From: Fodinicurvata halophila
GTDB taxonomy: Bacteria > Pseudomonadota > Alphaproteobacteria > Kiloniellales > DSM-21159
Assembly (NCBI RefSeq): GCF_042651425.1
Contig: NZ_JBHSCW010000004.1
Coordinates: 62,001-126,000 of the forward strand
Reading direction: 5' to 3'
DNA length: 64,000 bases
The notes beneath the pieces are model-generated. The model ran no database searches and had not been told where the DNA came from. It was given only the letters and a program-made list of their open reading frames with translations. A program made the position numbers and the translations under genes. Shown here piece by piece: positions 52,638-62,018 of this stretch; the first letter of the stretch is position 1; each line of letters begins with the position of its first letter.

Positions 52638-53228
52638 ATGTCCTTAGAGGTCCGAAAGTACACTGCCTACTCCGAGGAACTGCACAAGGAGATGGGGCGC
52701 CAGGTCGACCAGCCGATTCTCATGGTCGCCGCTGCAGCGATCATTCAGAACCCTTGGGCCGGTCAGGGCTATGTCGATGATCTGCGCCCAACCATCCTGG
52801 AGATCGCACCGAAGCTCGGTAATGAGTTGGTTGAGCGACTCCTTGGCACTATCGGACGTGCAGAGGACGTCGAGGCTTATGGCAAGGCGGCGCTCGTCGG
52901 GATCAACGGTGAGATCGAGCACGGCTCCGGGATTATTCATACGCTGCGCTTTGGAAACATCTTTCGCGAAGCCGTTGGCGGCACCGCTTTCCTCAACTTC
53001 ACCAACGCCCGTGGTGGTGCGGGACACCATGTCAGCATCCCCATGGCTCACAAAACCGACGCCGGATTTCGATCCCACTACCTGACCATCGAGTTCACCG
53101 TGGCCGATGCGCCAGGCCCGGATGAGATGATCGTTGCCCTCGGCGCTGCGACTGGCGGTCGCGCCTTCCCCCGGATCGGCAACCGATACGAGGACATGAA
53201 GGAAATGGGCCTCGAGCCGAATGGGTGA
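52638..53228 (+). CDS. DUF1185 'amino acid synthesis' family protein
   Basis: 196 residues. Matches the AA_synth/DUF1185 family throughout: PILMVAAAAIIQNPWAGQGYVDDL, AALVGINGEIEHGSGIIHTLRFGNIFREAVGG, MAHKTDAGFRSHYLTIEF and GGRAFPRIGNR. The family's activity is not established despite its name. It lies 26 bases after the GntR gene and 3 before the hydrolase gene, in one operon with a TAXI-TRAP importer, so a catabolic role seems likelier than biosynthesis. Confidence 0.9.
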   Translation: MSLEVRKYTAYSEELHKEMGRQVDQPILMVAAAAIIQNPWAGQGYVDDLRPTILEIAPKLGNELVERLLGTIGRAEDVEAYGKAALVGINGEIEHGSGIIHTLRFGNIFREAVGGTAFLNFTNARGGAGHHVSIPMAHKTDAGFRSHYLTIEFTVADAPGPDEMIVALGAATGGRAFPRIGNRYEDMKEMGLEPNG

Positions 53229-53231
53229 TTC

Positions 53232-54029
53232 ATGACGGAACGTGCACCGGACGGGACGACTTACGAGGTAAGTGGCCCCAAGGGAGCTCCGCTCGTCGTG
53301 CTGATACACGGACTTGGGCTGAACCGATACCTGTGGCAAAGCCATGAGGCGGCGCTTTCACCCTCCTACCGAGTTCTCCAATACGATCTTATCGGTCACG
53401 GTGAGGGGCCACAGCTGCCTGAAACGCTATCGCTGACCACTTTCTCTGAGCAACTGCGCGGCCTATTGGATCATCTTAGCGAAAGCAGTGCAGCCCTGGT
53501 CGGTTTCTCGCTCGGCGGCATGATCAATCGCCGTTTCGCGATAGACCATCCGGATCGCGCAAAAGCGTTGGCCATCCTCAACTCTCCCCACGAGCGGGAT
53601 CCGCAGTCGCAGCATATTGTTGAGGAGCAAGCCAGGCGGGCCCTTGAGGACGGGCCTGGTGCGACAATAGACGGGGCCTTGGAACGCTGGTTCACATCCG
53701 ATTTCCGGGTGGCCTACCCCGAGGTAGTGGAAAAGGTGCGTGTCTGGGTTCTCGCCAATGACCGCGAGAGCTACGGCCGATGCCGGGAAATCCTGGCAAC
53801 CGGGGTGAAAGAACTGATCCGTCCCGAGCCGCCGATTTCCAAGCCTACCCTGGTAATGACCGGTGAGAACGATAGCGGCAGCACCCCGGCTATGTCGCGC
53901 GCAATCGCCTCGGAAATCCCCGGCGCCGAGACGATCATCGTGCCGGGCCTTCAGCACATGGGCCTTATCGAACAACCGAATCACTTCACCGAACCGCTTC
54001 AAGAATTCCTGGACAGGACGTTGAATTGA
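53232..54029 (+). CDS. Alpha/beta hydrolase, enol-lactonase-like
   Basis: 265 residues, no signal peptide. VLIHGLGLNRYLWQ (oxyanion), YDLIGHGEG, nucleophile GFSLGG (Ser about 96), acid MTGENDSGSTP and His in LQHMGLIEQPNHF. Closest in pattern to PcaD-type 3-oxoadipate enol-lactonases and related esterases. It presumably acts on the compound imported by the TRAP system or its product. Confidence 0.9.
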   Translation: MTERAPDGTTYEVSGPKGAPLVVLIHGLGLNRYLWQSHEAALSPSYRVLQYDLIGHGEGPQLPETLSLTTFSEQLRGLLDHLSESSAALVGFSLGGMINRRFAIDHPDRAKALAILNSPHERDPQSQHIVEEQARRALEDGPGATIDGALERWFTSDFRVAYPEVVEKVRVWVLANDRESYGRCREILATGVKELIRPEPPISKPTLVMTGENDSGSTPAMSRAIASEIPGAETIIVPGLQHMGLIEQPNHFTEPLQEFLDRTLN

Positions 54030-54090
54030 ACGACTCCGTGAAATCGACCGTGATCCTGATGCCCGGCGCTGGGAACGCCGGCCTGAGCCA

Positions 54091-55998
54091 ATGACCCGCG
54101 TCGCGCCGCCCGTTTTCCTGCAATCGGTTCTGCGCTGGGTCGGGCTCGCGCTTTTCGCCTATATGGCCTATGCGACGCTCTATGGCCCGTACCGCACGAC
54201 CGTCGTTCACCTTGCAATCTATGCCGCCGCAACACTTTTTATAGCATTCCTGGGACGCGAGCGGCACGAGGCCCGCGGAATTCGGCTGGCCCAATGGAGC
54301 CTCGATGTTCTGGCAGCACTCGCGGCCCTGGGCAGCATGCTCTATCTGATTGTGGAGTTCGAGCGGCTCCTGAACCTTTGGGGCTCCAGCTATCTGACAA
54401 CGGCCGATGTCTGGGTTGGTCTGACCATGGTCGCGGTCGCCCTCGAAGCCGCACGGCGGCAATCCTCCGTGCTTGCGCTCCTGGGCGTCGTCGGTGTGCT
54501 TTATATGCTTTATGGCAACCATCTGCCGGGCGTTTTCGCGCACGGCGGGATGGAGATTACACGATTTACCTACCTCGTCTCCTATACGACCGAAGGGTTG
54601 TTCGGGACCGGCCTGCAGGTGGCGGCCGGCTACCTCTTCATGTTCATGATGTTTGGCGCCACGCTACAGGCGACAAAAACCGGTGATTTCATCATCAACA
54701 TGGCGAACGCGGGTCTGGGCCGGCAAACCGGCGGGGCCGCCAAGGGCGCAATGGCCGGCAGCGCGGGCCTCGGTACGATGGTCGGCAGCTCGATCGGCAA
54801 CGTTGTCTCCACCGGTTCCTTCACGATTCCCCTGATGATCCGCACCGGGTTCCGGAGGCACGTAGCAGCTGCGGTGGAAACGAACACCTCCGAAGGCGCT
54901 CAGCTTGTACCTCCCATCATGGGCGCAGCGGCCTTCATCATGGCGCAACTCACGGGTATTCCGTATGCCACGATCGCGATTGCGGCCATTCTGCCCGCGG
55001 CGCTCTACTACCTCTCGCTCTTTTGGGTCATTCATATCGAGGCTCTGCGCGAGGGGCTTCACGGCCTACCCGAGAACGAAATTCCCTCCGCGCGCGAGGC
55101 GATGCGTGATGGCTGGCATCTCTTGGTGGCGCCGATCCTGCTGTTCTACCTCTTGATCGTCGAATCCTTCACGCCGGCCTACGCCAGCCTGATCGCGATC
55201 GCGGTCGCGCTTGTGGCAGGCTTCTCCCGCGCCATAACACGAATTTCGGTGAGGGAGCTTCTGGGCCATCTGGATGGCGGCGTTAAGCAGGCCGCCGGGA
55301 TCACAGCGCTCATCATTTCGATCGGCCTCCTTCAGGCCGCCATCGTTGCAACTGGACTGGGGCCACGCCTGACCGAGATTATCCTGTCCGTCAGTGATGG
55401 TTCGCTCATCGTCACGGCGTTGCTCTCCGTTGTGGCAGCGACACTGCTCGGCATGGGCATGCCGACCCCGATTGCCTATTTGCTGCTTGCCATGTTCGCC
55501 GCCCCGGCCCTGATCGCTTCGGGCGCTCCGAAACTGGGAGCGCATCTGTTCCTGTTCTACTTCGCCATCAAGTCCGGTTCGACGCCGCCGGTTGCCTTGG
55601 TGGCGGTTGTGGCAGCTGGGATTGCCAAGGCCAACTGGTGGAGGACCTCGGTCACCGCCTTCATGCATTCGCTGCCCGGCTTCATCGTTGCGTTCATGTT
55701 CCTCTATTCCGATGCGCTCCTCTTGCAAGGCAGCTGGAGTGTCATTGCGCTCGCAACGATATCTGCCGGCGTTGGGGTCTTCGCAATGGCGGCTGGTGTT
55801 CAGGGCTGGTGCGGTGACTGGGTCACCTGGCCGGAACGGGCAGTCCTGGCGGCCGCCGCGATCTCGTTGATCAACCCAGGCAGTCTGACCGACGTAGGCG
55901 GGCTGCTCGTGGTGGGGGCCATTTTGGCCTTCCGCCTGATGCGCAAGGGCAGGACCCCTGCGCGCAAACCAAGACCGAAGGAGGAAACGGAAACATGA
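54091..55998 (+). CDS. TAXI-TRAP transporter fused permease
   Basis: 635 residues, about 16-18 membrane segments. The N-terminal 4-helix part (residues to about 130) corresponds to the small DctQ-like subunit and the rest to DctM. Seen: GATLQATKTGDFIINMANAGLGRQTGGAAKGAMAGSAGLGTMVGSSIGNVVSTGSFTIP region, NTSEGAQLVPPIMGAAAFIMA, LLGMGMPTPIAYLLLAMFAAPAL. A sodium-driven secondary importer by family. Stop overlaps the binding-protein start (ATGA). The ribosome binding site is weak. Confidence 0.93.
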   Translation: MTRVAPPVFLQSVLRWVGLALFAYMAYATLYGPYRTTVVHLAIYAAATLFIAFLGRERHEARGIRLAQWSLDVLAALAALGSMLYLIVEFERLLNLWGSSYLTTADVWVGLTMVAVALEAARRQSSVLALLGVVGVLYMLYGNHLPGVFAHGGMEITRFTYLVSYTTEGLFGTGLQVAAGYLFMFMMFGATLQATKTGDFIINMANAGLGRQTGGAAKGAMAGSAGLGTMVGSSIGNVVSTGSFTIPLMIRTGFRRHVAAAVETNTSEGAQLVPPIMGAAAFIMAQLTGIPYATIAIAAILPAALYYLSLFWVIHIEALREGLHGLPENEIPSAREAMRDGWHLLVAPILLFYLLIVESFTPAYASLIAIAVALVAGFSRAITRISVRELLGHLDGGVKQAAGITALIISIGLLQAAIVATGLGPRLTEIILSVSDGSLIVTALLSVVAATLLGMGMPTPIAYLLLAMFAAPALIASGAPKLGAHLFLFYFAIKSGSTPPVALVAVVAAGIAKANWWRTSVTAFMHSLPGFIVAFMFLYSDALLLQGSWSVIALATISAGVGVFAMAAGVQGWCGDWVTWPERAVLAAAAISLINPGSLTDVGGLLVVGAILAFRLMRKGRTPARKPRPKEETET

Positions 55999-56954
55999 TC
56001 GGGAAAACACTATTGACAGCAACCGCCGCACTGCTGGCGCTGACGAGCAGTGCGATGGCTCAAGAGCAGGTATCGATTGGAACCAGCAGTTCCGGCTCAG
56101 GACCCTACGTGAATGGGTCGTTGATGGCCGATACGATCAGCCAGGCACAGGATGACTATAAGTTCTCTGTGCAAACCACCGGTGGCTACAAGGACAACCT
56201 GGGCCTTGTGCTCTCCGACAAGGTGGAGCTGGCACTCAATTCACTGATCAATCTCGAGTTCGCCTACAACCAGCGTGGCGAGTTCGGTGAAGTCGAAATG
56301 AAGGACGACTTCAAGGATCTACGCTACGTTTTCACGTTCGGCGTGGTGCCCCACAACATTTTCGTGCGCGAGGATAGTGGGATTAAGTCTCTCCAAGACA
56401 TCAAGGGCCACGCGTTCAACATCAACGTGCCGGCCAGTTTCACGCATGGACTGAACCTGGAGCTGCTGGAGGCAGCGGATATCTCCCTCGATGACTTCGA
56501 AGAAGGCAATGTCTCGACAGGTCAGGTGTTCGATGAAGTCCAGAACGATGTCTTTGCGGGAGGAAGCCATATCTATCAGCTCGGCCTCGGCAACGCCCAG
56601 AGGCTGTCGTCCACCACACCGGTTCGCTATCTTGACGTTCCAGAGAAAGTCCTCGACAGGATGAACGAGAACTATCACGGGCTGCTGGTGCCCTTCGAAA
56701 TTCCGGCCAACACCTACAAGGGTCAGGACGAGGCCGTGCAAACCTTCGGCGTGGCGCAGGTCATCTTCACCGACAAGGATGCGGACGAGGAGATGATCTA
56801 CCAGTTCACCAAGAACTTCTGGGAGAACCTGGATTCACTCGAGGAAGCCAACAGCAGCTTCAGAGGCATGACACCGGAACTCGGTGCAAAGATGTATGGC
56901 ATGGAGATGCATCCTGGCGCCAAGCGGTACTTCGAGGAAGCCGGCGTACTCTAA
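55995..56954 (+). CDS. TAXI-family TRAP solute-binding protein
   Basis: 319 residues. Signal peptide ending SSAMAQ, then the TAXI start VSIGTSSSGSGPYVNGSLMADTI, VQTTGGYKDNLGLVLSDKVELAL, HAFNINVPASF, and the late GMTPELGAKMYGMEMHPGAKRYFEEAGVL typical of the family. Periplasmic binding of a small organic acid or amino acid for the fused permease. Confidence 0.93.
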   Translation: MIGKTLLTATAALLALTSSAMAQEQVSIGTSSSGSGPYVNGSLMADTISQAQDDYKFSVQTTGGYKDNLGLVLSDKVELALNSLINLEFAYNQRGEFGEVEMKDDFKDLRYVFTFGVVPHNIFVREDSGIKSLQDIKGHAFNINVPASFTHGLNLELLEAADISLDDFEEGNVSTGQVFDEVQNDVFAGGSHIYQLGLGNAQRLSSTTPVRYLDVPEKVLDRMNENYHGLLVPFEIPANTYKGQDEAVQTFGVAQVIFTDKDADEEMIYQFTKNFWENLDSLEEANSSFRGMTPELGAKMYGMEMHPGAKRYFEEAGVL

Positions 56955-56972
56955 CGCCACCATTCCGTTTAG

Positions 56973-57002
56973 CATCATCTGTCCCGATCGGGACAGATGA
57001 TG
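56973..57002 (+). terminator. Inverted repeat after the TAXI operon
   Basis: CATCATCTGTCCC and GGGACAGATGATG flank GATC; no T tract follows. It may end or protect the operon mRNA 3' end. Confidence 0.5.
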
Positions 57003-57285
57003 TTGGCGTGAGATCACGGGACGGTGGACATGAGGTTTGCATCCCCGTTTCTCACTCCATAGCCGCACAAGCTGATTATCGTCAGCATCGCGCGATAGCT
57101 GATCACATCGCAACGCAATCCCCGAATCCGGAAAACCGTGGTGCTATAACCCCTATGCATAAACACAGTTGCTAGCATGTCCTATGACGACTCCTCGGTT
57201 AGCTATTTTTCCGTGTTGGTGAACCGAAAAACTATACAAAACCAGCCGTCGTCACCTAACACTCCACGCTGTTCCGCGATGAACC

Positions 57286-57323
57286 AAAAAAAAGCGGCCA
57301 CCGGGGGTCGGTCCGGTGGCCGC
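57286..57323 (-). terminator. Intrinsic terminator of ribA
   Basis: On the minus strand the 11-bp stem GCGGCCACCGG/CCGGTGGCCGC with an 8-base loop is followed by eight T. It lies 146 bases after the ribA stop. Confidence 0.92.
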
Positions 57324-57469
57324 GGTTCCAGTCTACGCTTGGGGGCATTTGAGGAGGCCGACTGGAAAACCTCTGACAGAGAGGGGAAGTCTCCGTGTAA
57401 GTCTGAAAGTGGGCGGCGAATGTGTTTTCGAAAGGCCTCAAATAAGGCGTAAATGTGATTTCCGCCCGT

Positions 57470-58621
57470 CTAGACCTCGAACATGTGGCCGAAGCGCCGG
57501 GCCTTGGTATCCAGGTAGGCCTCGTTGTGGCCGTTCGAGGGAAAGCTGTGGGCCACGCGATCCTCGACCGAGATGCCGTGGCGGGCCAGGTCGGTCACTT
57601 TCTCGGGGTTGTTGGTCAGCAGGCGGATGCGCGTATACCCCAGGTGCCGCAGCATTTCGGCCGCTGGCTCGTAGATGCGCTCGTCGGCGTCGAAGCCCAG
57701 CGCCTCGTTGGCCTCCAGCGTGTCGGCGCCCTGATCCTGCAGGCGATAGGCGCGCAGCTTGTTGACCAGGCCGATGCCGCGTCCTTCCTGGGCAAGGTAG
57801 AGCAGGATCCCCGCGCCTTCCGCCGTCATGGCCTCGATGGCGCCGCGCAGCTGATCGCCGCAGTCGCAGCGCAACGATCGCAGCAGGTCGCCGGTAAAGC
57901 ATTCGGAATGCAGTCGGGTCAGAACCGGGGTATCCGCCCGCGGGCTGCCGACAATGATGGCCAGGTGTTCGCGGCCGCCATCGGCCGGGCGGAAGGCCAC
58001 GATCCGGGTGCTCTCGGCCCCCAGCAGCGGCACCTCCGCGGCGGCCACCTGCTTCAGCAGAAGCGCCGCGCGGCTGCGGTAGTGCTGGATATGGGCGGCA
58101 GATACGGCCAGTGCCCCCTCGGGCTGCCGGTCCACCGGCAGCAGAAGCACGGACGGCAGGAGTCGCGCGAGCCGGGTGAGATCGAGGGCGGCTGCTGCGG
58201 TCGTGGGCGGCACCTGCTGCAGTCGTTCCGCAAGATTCTTGGGGATCTGGATCGCCGGGGTCTTCGCCGTGGTGGTCGGATTCGCCAACTGGACGAGTTC
58301 ATCCAGGGTCAGGCCGCTTGTTTCCAGCGCCAGAGGGCTGCCGGCCCCGTTGCCCAGGCCAAGCGCTTCCGCACGCCGCGGGGTGATCAGCAGGCTGGGC
58401 GCCAGTCCCGGGGCATGCTGGCGCAACGCCGCGAACGCCTCGTGGTCGGCATTCTCCGTGGAGAGGATCAGGTGCCCCGGACCCTGTCCCTCCTCGTCCT
58501 CGCCGAGAAATACGAAACAGGCCCGGCGCAACTCGCCAACAGCCCGTTCCACCGCAATCCGGCTGGCCGGATCAAGCGTTTCCGGACTGGGCGCAGAGCT
58601 ATCGCCTGAGACGTCTTTCAT
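57470..58621 (-). CDS. ribA: GTP cyclohydrolase II
   Basis: 383 residues from ATG 58621. The C-terminal 200 residues are a complete RibA: zinc site CFTGDLLRSLRCDCGDQL, YLAQEGRGIGLVNKLRAY, RLLTNNPEKV. The first step of riboflavin synthesis (GTP to a pyrimidine with formate and pyrophosphate release). The N-terminal 175 residues (GHLILSTENADHEAFAALRQHAP, LLITPRRAEALGLG) look like a degenerate RibB-like or family-specific domain lacking the RibB acidic motif, so DHBP synthase activity is unlikely. Confidence 0.93.
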   Translation of the reverse strand: MKDVSGDSSAPSPETLDPASRIAVERAVGELRRACFVFLGEDEEGQGPGHLILSTENADHEAFAALRQHAPGLAPSLLITPRRAEALGLGNGAGSPLALETSGLTLDELVQLANPTTTAKTPAIQIPKNLAERLQQVPPTTAAAALDLTRLARLLPSVLLLPVDRQPEGALAVSAAHIQHYRSRAALLLKQVAAAEVPLLGAESTRIVAFRPADGGREHLAIIVGSPRADTPVLTRLHSECFTGDLLRSLRCDCGDQLRGAIEAMTAEGAGILLYLAQEGRGIGLVNKLRAYRLQDQGADTLEANEALGFDADERIYEPAAEMLRHLGYTRIRLLTNNPEKVTDLARHGISVEDRVAHSFPSNGHNEAYLDTKARRFGHMFEV

Positions 58622-58859
58622 GGAATCAAACTTTCCGCTGCTCACTTGCCCTCTCGAATGGTAGAGGGCCGTGTCTCCAGAATTCAAGCGTCATACGACG
58701 CCAGGGGCTTGTTGGATTAACGGTTCGTCCTGTTTTGTCCATACGAACAAGACTATTAATTGGTTCACGTGCAATGATATCTCAAGCACAGGGCAGGATT
58801 GATTTGCCGGCGTGCCTGCATCAAGAATGCATCCGCAAAAGGAAAGGAACCATCTCGCC

Positions 58860-59732
58860 ATGAATGATGTTGTCTGGCGCGGCTGGGACAGGGCGGAACT
58901 GGACCGCCAACTGAACCAGCGCGAGCATACACCCGAACACAGCGAGTATTTCAGTCGCTGGGCGGCTGAAAGCGCCGTGCTGCGTGACGAGCTGCCGGTG
59001 CGCACGAACCTGGCCTATGGCGAGGGTCCGCTGCAGACGCTGGATTACGTTCCGTCCCAGCAGCCAGACGCACCGCTGATTGTCTTCATTCACGGCGGTT
59101 ACTGGCAATCCCTGGACAAGGGCGATTTCACCTTTCCGGCGCCGGTTTTCCGCGAGGCCGGCTTTGCCTATGCGTCGGTCAACTACGACATGGCGCCCCA
59201 GGTGCGGATTCCCGACATGGTGTGCCAGGTGCGCGACGCGCTCGCCTGGCTTCACAGGAACGCCGAAGATCTGGGGTTCGATGAGGAACGCATGGTCGTG
59301 ACCGGTCATTCGGCCGGCGGACATCTTGCCGTCATGGCACTCCTGACCGATTGGCAGAAGGGCTATGGCCTGCCGCAGAACCTTCTCTATGGGGCGGCCT
59401 CGATTTCGGGCATATACGATCTGGAGCCGCTGCGGAAGAGCTACCAGCAGCCGATTCTGCAACTGGACGAGGAGGCCGTGCAGAGTTCGAGTCCGCTGCG
59501 CAATATCCCGGCCGCCGCAACTCGCAGACTGCCGCGGCTCTTTCTGGCTGTGGGGCGTGAGGAAACCGAGGAATTCCAGCATCAGCAACGCGATTTCCTG
59601 CAGGCCTGGAAGGAGGCAGGCCAGAAGTCCGAAAGCCTCGAATTGCCGGGGCGCAACCACTTCAGCATCGTCGACTCCCTGGCGGACAGCCGGCATGCTG
59701 TCTTCAGGGCCATCTGCCGATTGGCGGACTGA
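58860..59732 (+). CDS. Alpha/beta hydrolase, kynurenine formamidase-like
   Basis: 290 residues from ATG 58860 (AAAGGAAAGGAA about 10 bases upstream). HGGYWQSLDKGDF oxyanion motif, nucleophile GHSAGGH, SISGIYDLEPL, acid LAVGREETEEF and His in LPGRNHFSIVD. The HGGYW plus SGIYDLEP pattern is that of the BNA7/arylformamidase-like group; no other kynurenine gene is nearby, so the substrate is open. Confidence 0.88.
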   Translation: MNDVVWRGWDRAELDRQLNQREHTPEHSEYFSRWAAESAVLRDELPVRTNLAYGEGPLQTLDYVPSQQPDAPLIVFIHGGYWQSLDKGDFTFPAPVFREAGFAYASVNYDMAPQVRIPDMVCQVRDALAWLHRNAEDLGFDEERMVVTGHSAGGHLAVMALLTDWQKGYGLPQNLLYGAASISGIYDLEPLRKSYQQPILQLDEEAVQSSSPLRNIPAAATRRLPRLFLAVGREETEEFQHQQRDFLQAWKEAGQKSESLELPGRNHFSIVDSLADSRHAVFRAICRLAD

Positions 59733-59777
59733 CAAGAAACGAGCCAGGCACCTGAGCCGGGAAGGCAATAGAACGAG

Positions 59778-60473
59778 ATGCGCGCCGCTGCTCCACGCAA
59801 GATCCTGCTGGTCGATGATGACGCGGAACTGCGCGCCACGCTGTGCGACCAGTTGCGCCTGCACGAGGAGTTCATCACCCACGAAGCCGAAAACGGAGAG
59901 CAGGCCCTGCGGCTGGGGCGGGCCGAATATTTCGATGCGCTGTTGCTGGACGTCGGCCTGCCGGACATGGACGGGCGCGATCTCTGCCGGTTGCTGCGCC
60001 GGGGTGGCGTGAAGGCCCCGATCATCATGCTGACGGCCATGGACAGCGATGCCGACGCCATTCTGGGGCTGGATTCCGGCGCCAACGACTATGTGACGAA
60101 ACCCTTCCGGTTGGCTGTTCTGCTGGCCCGCCTGCGTGCCCAATTGCGCCAGCATGACCACAGCGAGAACGCGGTGCTTTCCATCGGACCTTACAGTTTC
60201 CACCCGGTCTCCAAGACCCTGGTGGACAACGACAGCGGCCGGAAGATCCGTCTGACGGAAAAGGAGACCCAGATCCTGCGCTATCTGTTCCGCGCCGGCG
60301 AGCGTCCGGTGCCACGCGATACGCTGTTGGACGAGGTCTGGGGCTACAATGCCGGGGTGACGACGCACACGCTGGAAACCCACATCTATCGCCTGCGCCA
60401 GAAAATCGAGCAGGATCCCTCGGACGCCAAGATCCTGACCACCGAAGCGGGGGGCTATCGCCTGCTGCCCTAG
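59778..60473 (+). CDS. OmpR-family response regulator
   Basis: 231 residues. Receiver with Asp 13-15 acidic pocket, phosphoacceptor Asp 58 (LLLDVGLPDMDG), Thr 86 and Lys 108; C-terminal winged helix with LTEKETQILRYLFRAGERPVPRDTLLDEVWGYN and TLETHIYRLRQKIE. An orphan here, with no histidine kinase in the neighbourhood. Target genes unknown. Confidence 0.92.
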   Translation: MRAAAPRKILLVDDDAELRATLCDQLRLHEEFITHEAENGEQALRLGRAEYFDALLLDVGLPDMDGRDLCRLLRRGGVKAPIIMLTAMDSDADAILGLDSGANDYVTKPFRLAVLLARLRAQLRQHDHSENAVLSIGPYSFHPVSKTLVDNDSGRKIRLTEKETQILRYLFRAGERPVPRDTLLDEVWGYNAGVTTHTLETHIYRLRQKIEQDPSDAKILTTEAGGYRLLP

Positions 60474-60482
60474 AGGCCGGTC

Positions 60483-61004
60483 TCAGGCCCGGGGATCGAG
60501 CCCCATGTGCAGCAGGCTGTCGCACGTGGTTTCATCCAGGGACAGCCCCTTGTGGCGCGCTGCCGCCACGGCGGCCTCGATCAGGTCTTCGAAACCGGCC
60601 AGCGTGGATTCGAATTTCATCCGTCCGCGTGGATCGCGCAGGGTCAGCTGGAAATAGCCGCCTTCTCCCTCGCGGCGCTGGCGTCGGGTGGCATAGTAGC
60701 GCAAGCGCAAGCCTTCCAGGTCGCGCCAGTTCATGCGGCGGTGTGCCCCCCAGGTGGACAGGCCGATGCGCCGTTCCAGACCGGAGTCCTCCAGCCGGCC
60801 CTCGGTTACATGCATCAGCAGGGTTCTGAGGCCGAACAGCAGGAAAAGCAGGGCCAGCGGCCCGCAGATCCATACGGCGAGCGGTGCGAAGTCCGAGGCC
60901 AACAGCAGGCCGAGGGCAAAGACCAGGCCGGCCAGGGCGCGCAGGTCGTCCCCCAGCAACTGACCGGCCGGATAGTGCAGCCGTATGGGCAGGGCGTCGT
61001 TCAC
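60483..61004 (-). CDS. Small membrane protein of unknown function
   Basis: 173 residues from a GTG overlapping the xthA stop (GTGA). Two membrane segments at about 23-40 and 43-63, then a soluble PH-like region (LEDSGLERRIGLSTWGAHRRMNWRDLEGLRLRYY...GRMKFESTLAGFEDLI). I do not recognise a named family. Translational coupling to xthA may only reflect gene packing. Confidence 0.75.
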   Translation of the reverse strand: MNDALPIRLHYPAGQLLGDDLRALAGLVFALGLLLASDFAPLAVWICGPLALLFLLFGLRTLLMHVTEGRLEDSGLERRIGLSTWGAHRRMNWRDLEGLRLRYYATRRQRREGEGGYFQLTLRDPRGRMKFESTLAGFEDLIEAAVAAARHKGLSLDETTCDSLLHMGLDPRA

Positions 61005-61795
61005 GCGGCCAGTTCAACGATCACGGGGACATGGTCGGAGGGCTTTTGCCAGCTCCGTGCGTCGCGCAGGGTCTCGATGCGCCGGATTTCCGGCATGAGC
61101 GACTGGGACGCGAAGGCATGATCCAGGCGCCAGCCGTAATCGCGTTCGAAGGCCTGGGGGAAACGATAACCCCACCAGCTGTAGAGCGGCTGGTCCGGCG
61201 GAGTGAACTGTCGCGGCGCGTCGACCAGGGCGCCGGCCTCGAGCAGGTCGGCGATACGCTGGGATTCGCCGGGCGTGTGACCGATACTGCGCACCAGGCG
61301 TTTGTGGTTCCAGACGTCGTTTTCCAGGGGCGCCACATTCAGGTCGCCGACGATCAGGACCTTGCGCCCGCGCGTCTGCGATCTGGCCCACTGCGCCATC
61401 TCCTCGAGGAAGGACAGCTTGTGCGCGAACTTGTCGTTCTTCTCCGGGTCCGGGATGGAGCCTCCTGAAGGGACATAGAAATTGTGCAGTTCCAGGCCAC
61501 CGGGCAGGGTGACCTCCACATGGCGCTTGTCGTCCTTCTGGCACCAGATCCTGTGGTCCCGCCGCTTGAAGGGAATACGGGAGAGGATCGCCACGCCGTT
61601 GTAGGCCTTCTGGCCGCGGAAGACCTGATGGCTGTAGCCCATCTCGGCCAGGGCGTCCCCCGGGAACAGCGGGTCGTCCACCTTCGTTTCCTGCAGGCAG
61701 ATCACGTCGGGTGCCTGGTCCTCCGCCAGGCGTTCCAGATGCGTAAGACGCTGGCGCAGGGAGTTGACGTTCCATGTGGCGATTTTCAGACTCAC
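61001..61795 (-). CDS. xthA: Exodeoxyribonuclease III
   Basis: 264 residues from a GTG with GGAGGAT about 8 bases upstream. AP endonuclease and 3'-exonuclease of base-excision repair. TWNVNSLRQR, LQETK, Tyr/His region NGVAILSR, GDLNVAP, WWGYRF, LDHAFAS and the C-terminal SDHVPVIVEL supply the metal-binding and catalytic residues. Full length. Confidence 0.95.
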   Translation of the reverse strand: MSLKIATWNVNSLRQRLTHLERLAEDQAPDVICLQETKVDDPLFPGDALAEMGYSHQVFRGQKAYNGVAILSRIPFKRRDHRIWCQKDDKRHVEVTLPGGLELHNFYVPSGGSIPDPEKNDKFAHKLSFLEEMAQWARSQTRGRKVLIVGDLNVAPLENDVWNHKRLVRSIGHTPGESQRIADLLEAGALVDAPRQFTPPDQPLYSWWGYRFPQAFERDYGWRLDHAFASQSLMPEIRRIETLRDARSWQKPSDHVPVIVELAA

Positions 61796-61979
61796 GAGGG
61801 AAGATCCTCCAAGAACAGGATTTCAATGGGTCAACCAGGAGGGGGATCATAAGCAAAGCGAGCGGATCATAAAACCGGCGGAGACAAGAATTCACCCGCG
61901 TCCAAGGCAGGTCGTATGCTACGGAGAAGATTGAAATGCTTTATAATGAGCGGCGGAAACGGGCAAATGCAGGGAGCAC

Positions 61980-62018
61980 AAAAAAGGAACGCCCGGTCGG
62001 GGGGCAGCCGGGCGTTCC
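61980..62018 (-). terminator. Intrinsic terminator, C-rich loop
   Basis: On the minus strand the 11-bp stem GGAACGCCCGG/CCGGGCGTTCC, loop CTGCCCCCCGA, is followed by six T. It can end the candidate RNA below or the amidotransferase mRNA. Confidence 0.92.

Larger units (their letters stand above)
56955..57469. other. Spacer between TAXI binding protein and ribA
   Basis: 515 bases between convergent genes. It holds a 13-bp perfect inverted repeat (56973-57002) and the ribA terminator (57286-57323). A 91-codon frame at 57177 runs through the terminator and has no ribosome binding site, so it is not counted as a gene. Confidence 0.6.

Noticed and set aside
57177..57452. 91-codon frame between the TAXI operon and ribA
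   Set aside because: Crosses the ribA terminator, composition is not coding-like, no start signal.
61942..61947. Perfect TATAAT on the + strand
   Set aside because: No -35 hexamer at 15-19 bases, no extended -10, and no gene or terminator in that direction.
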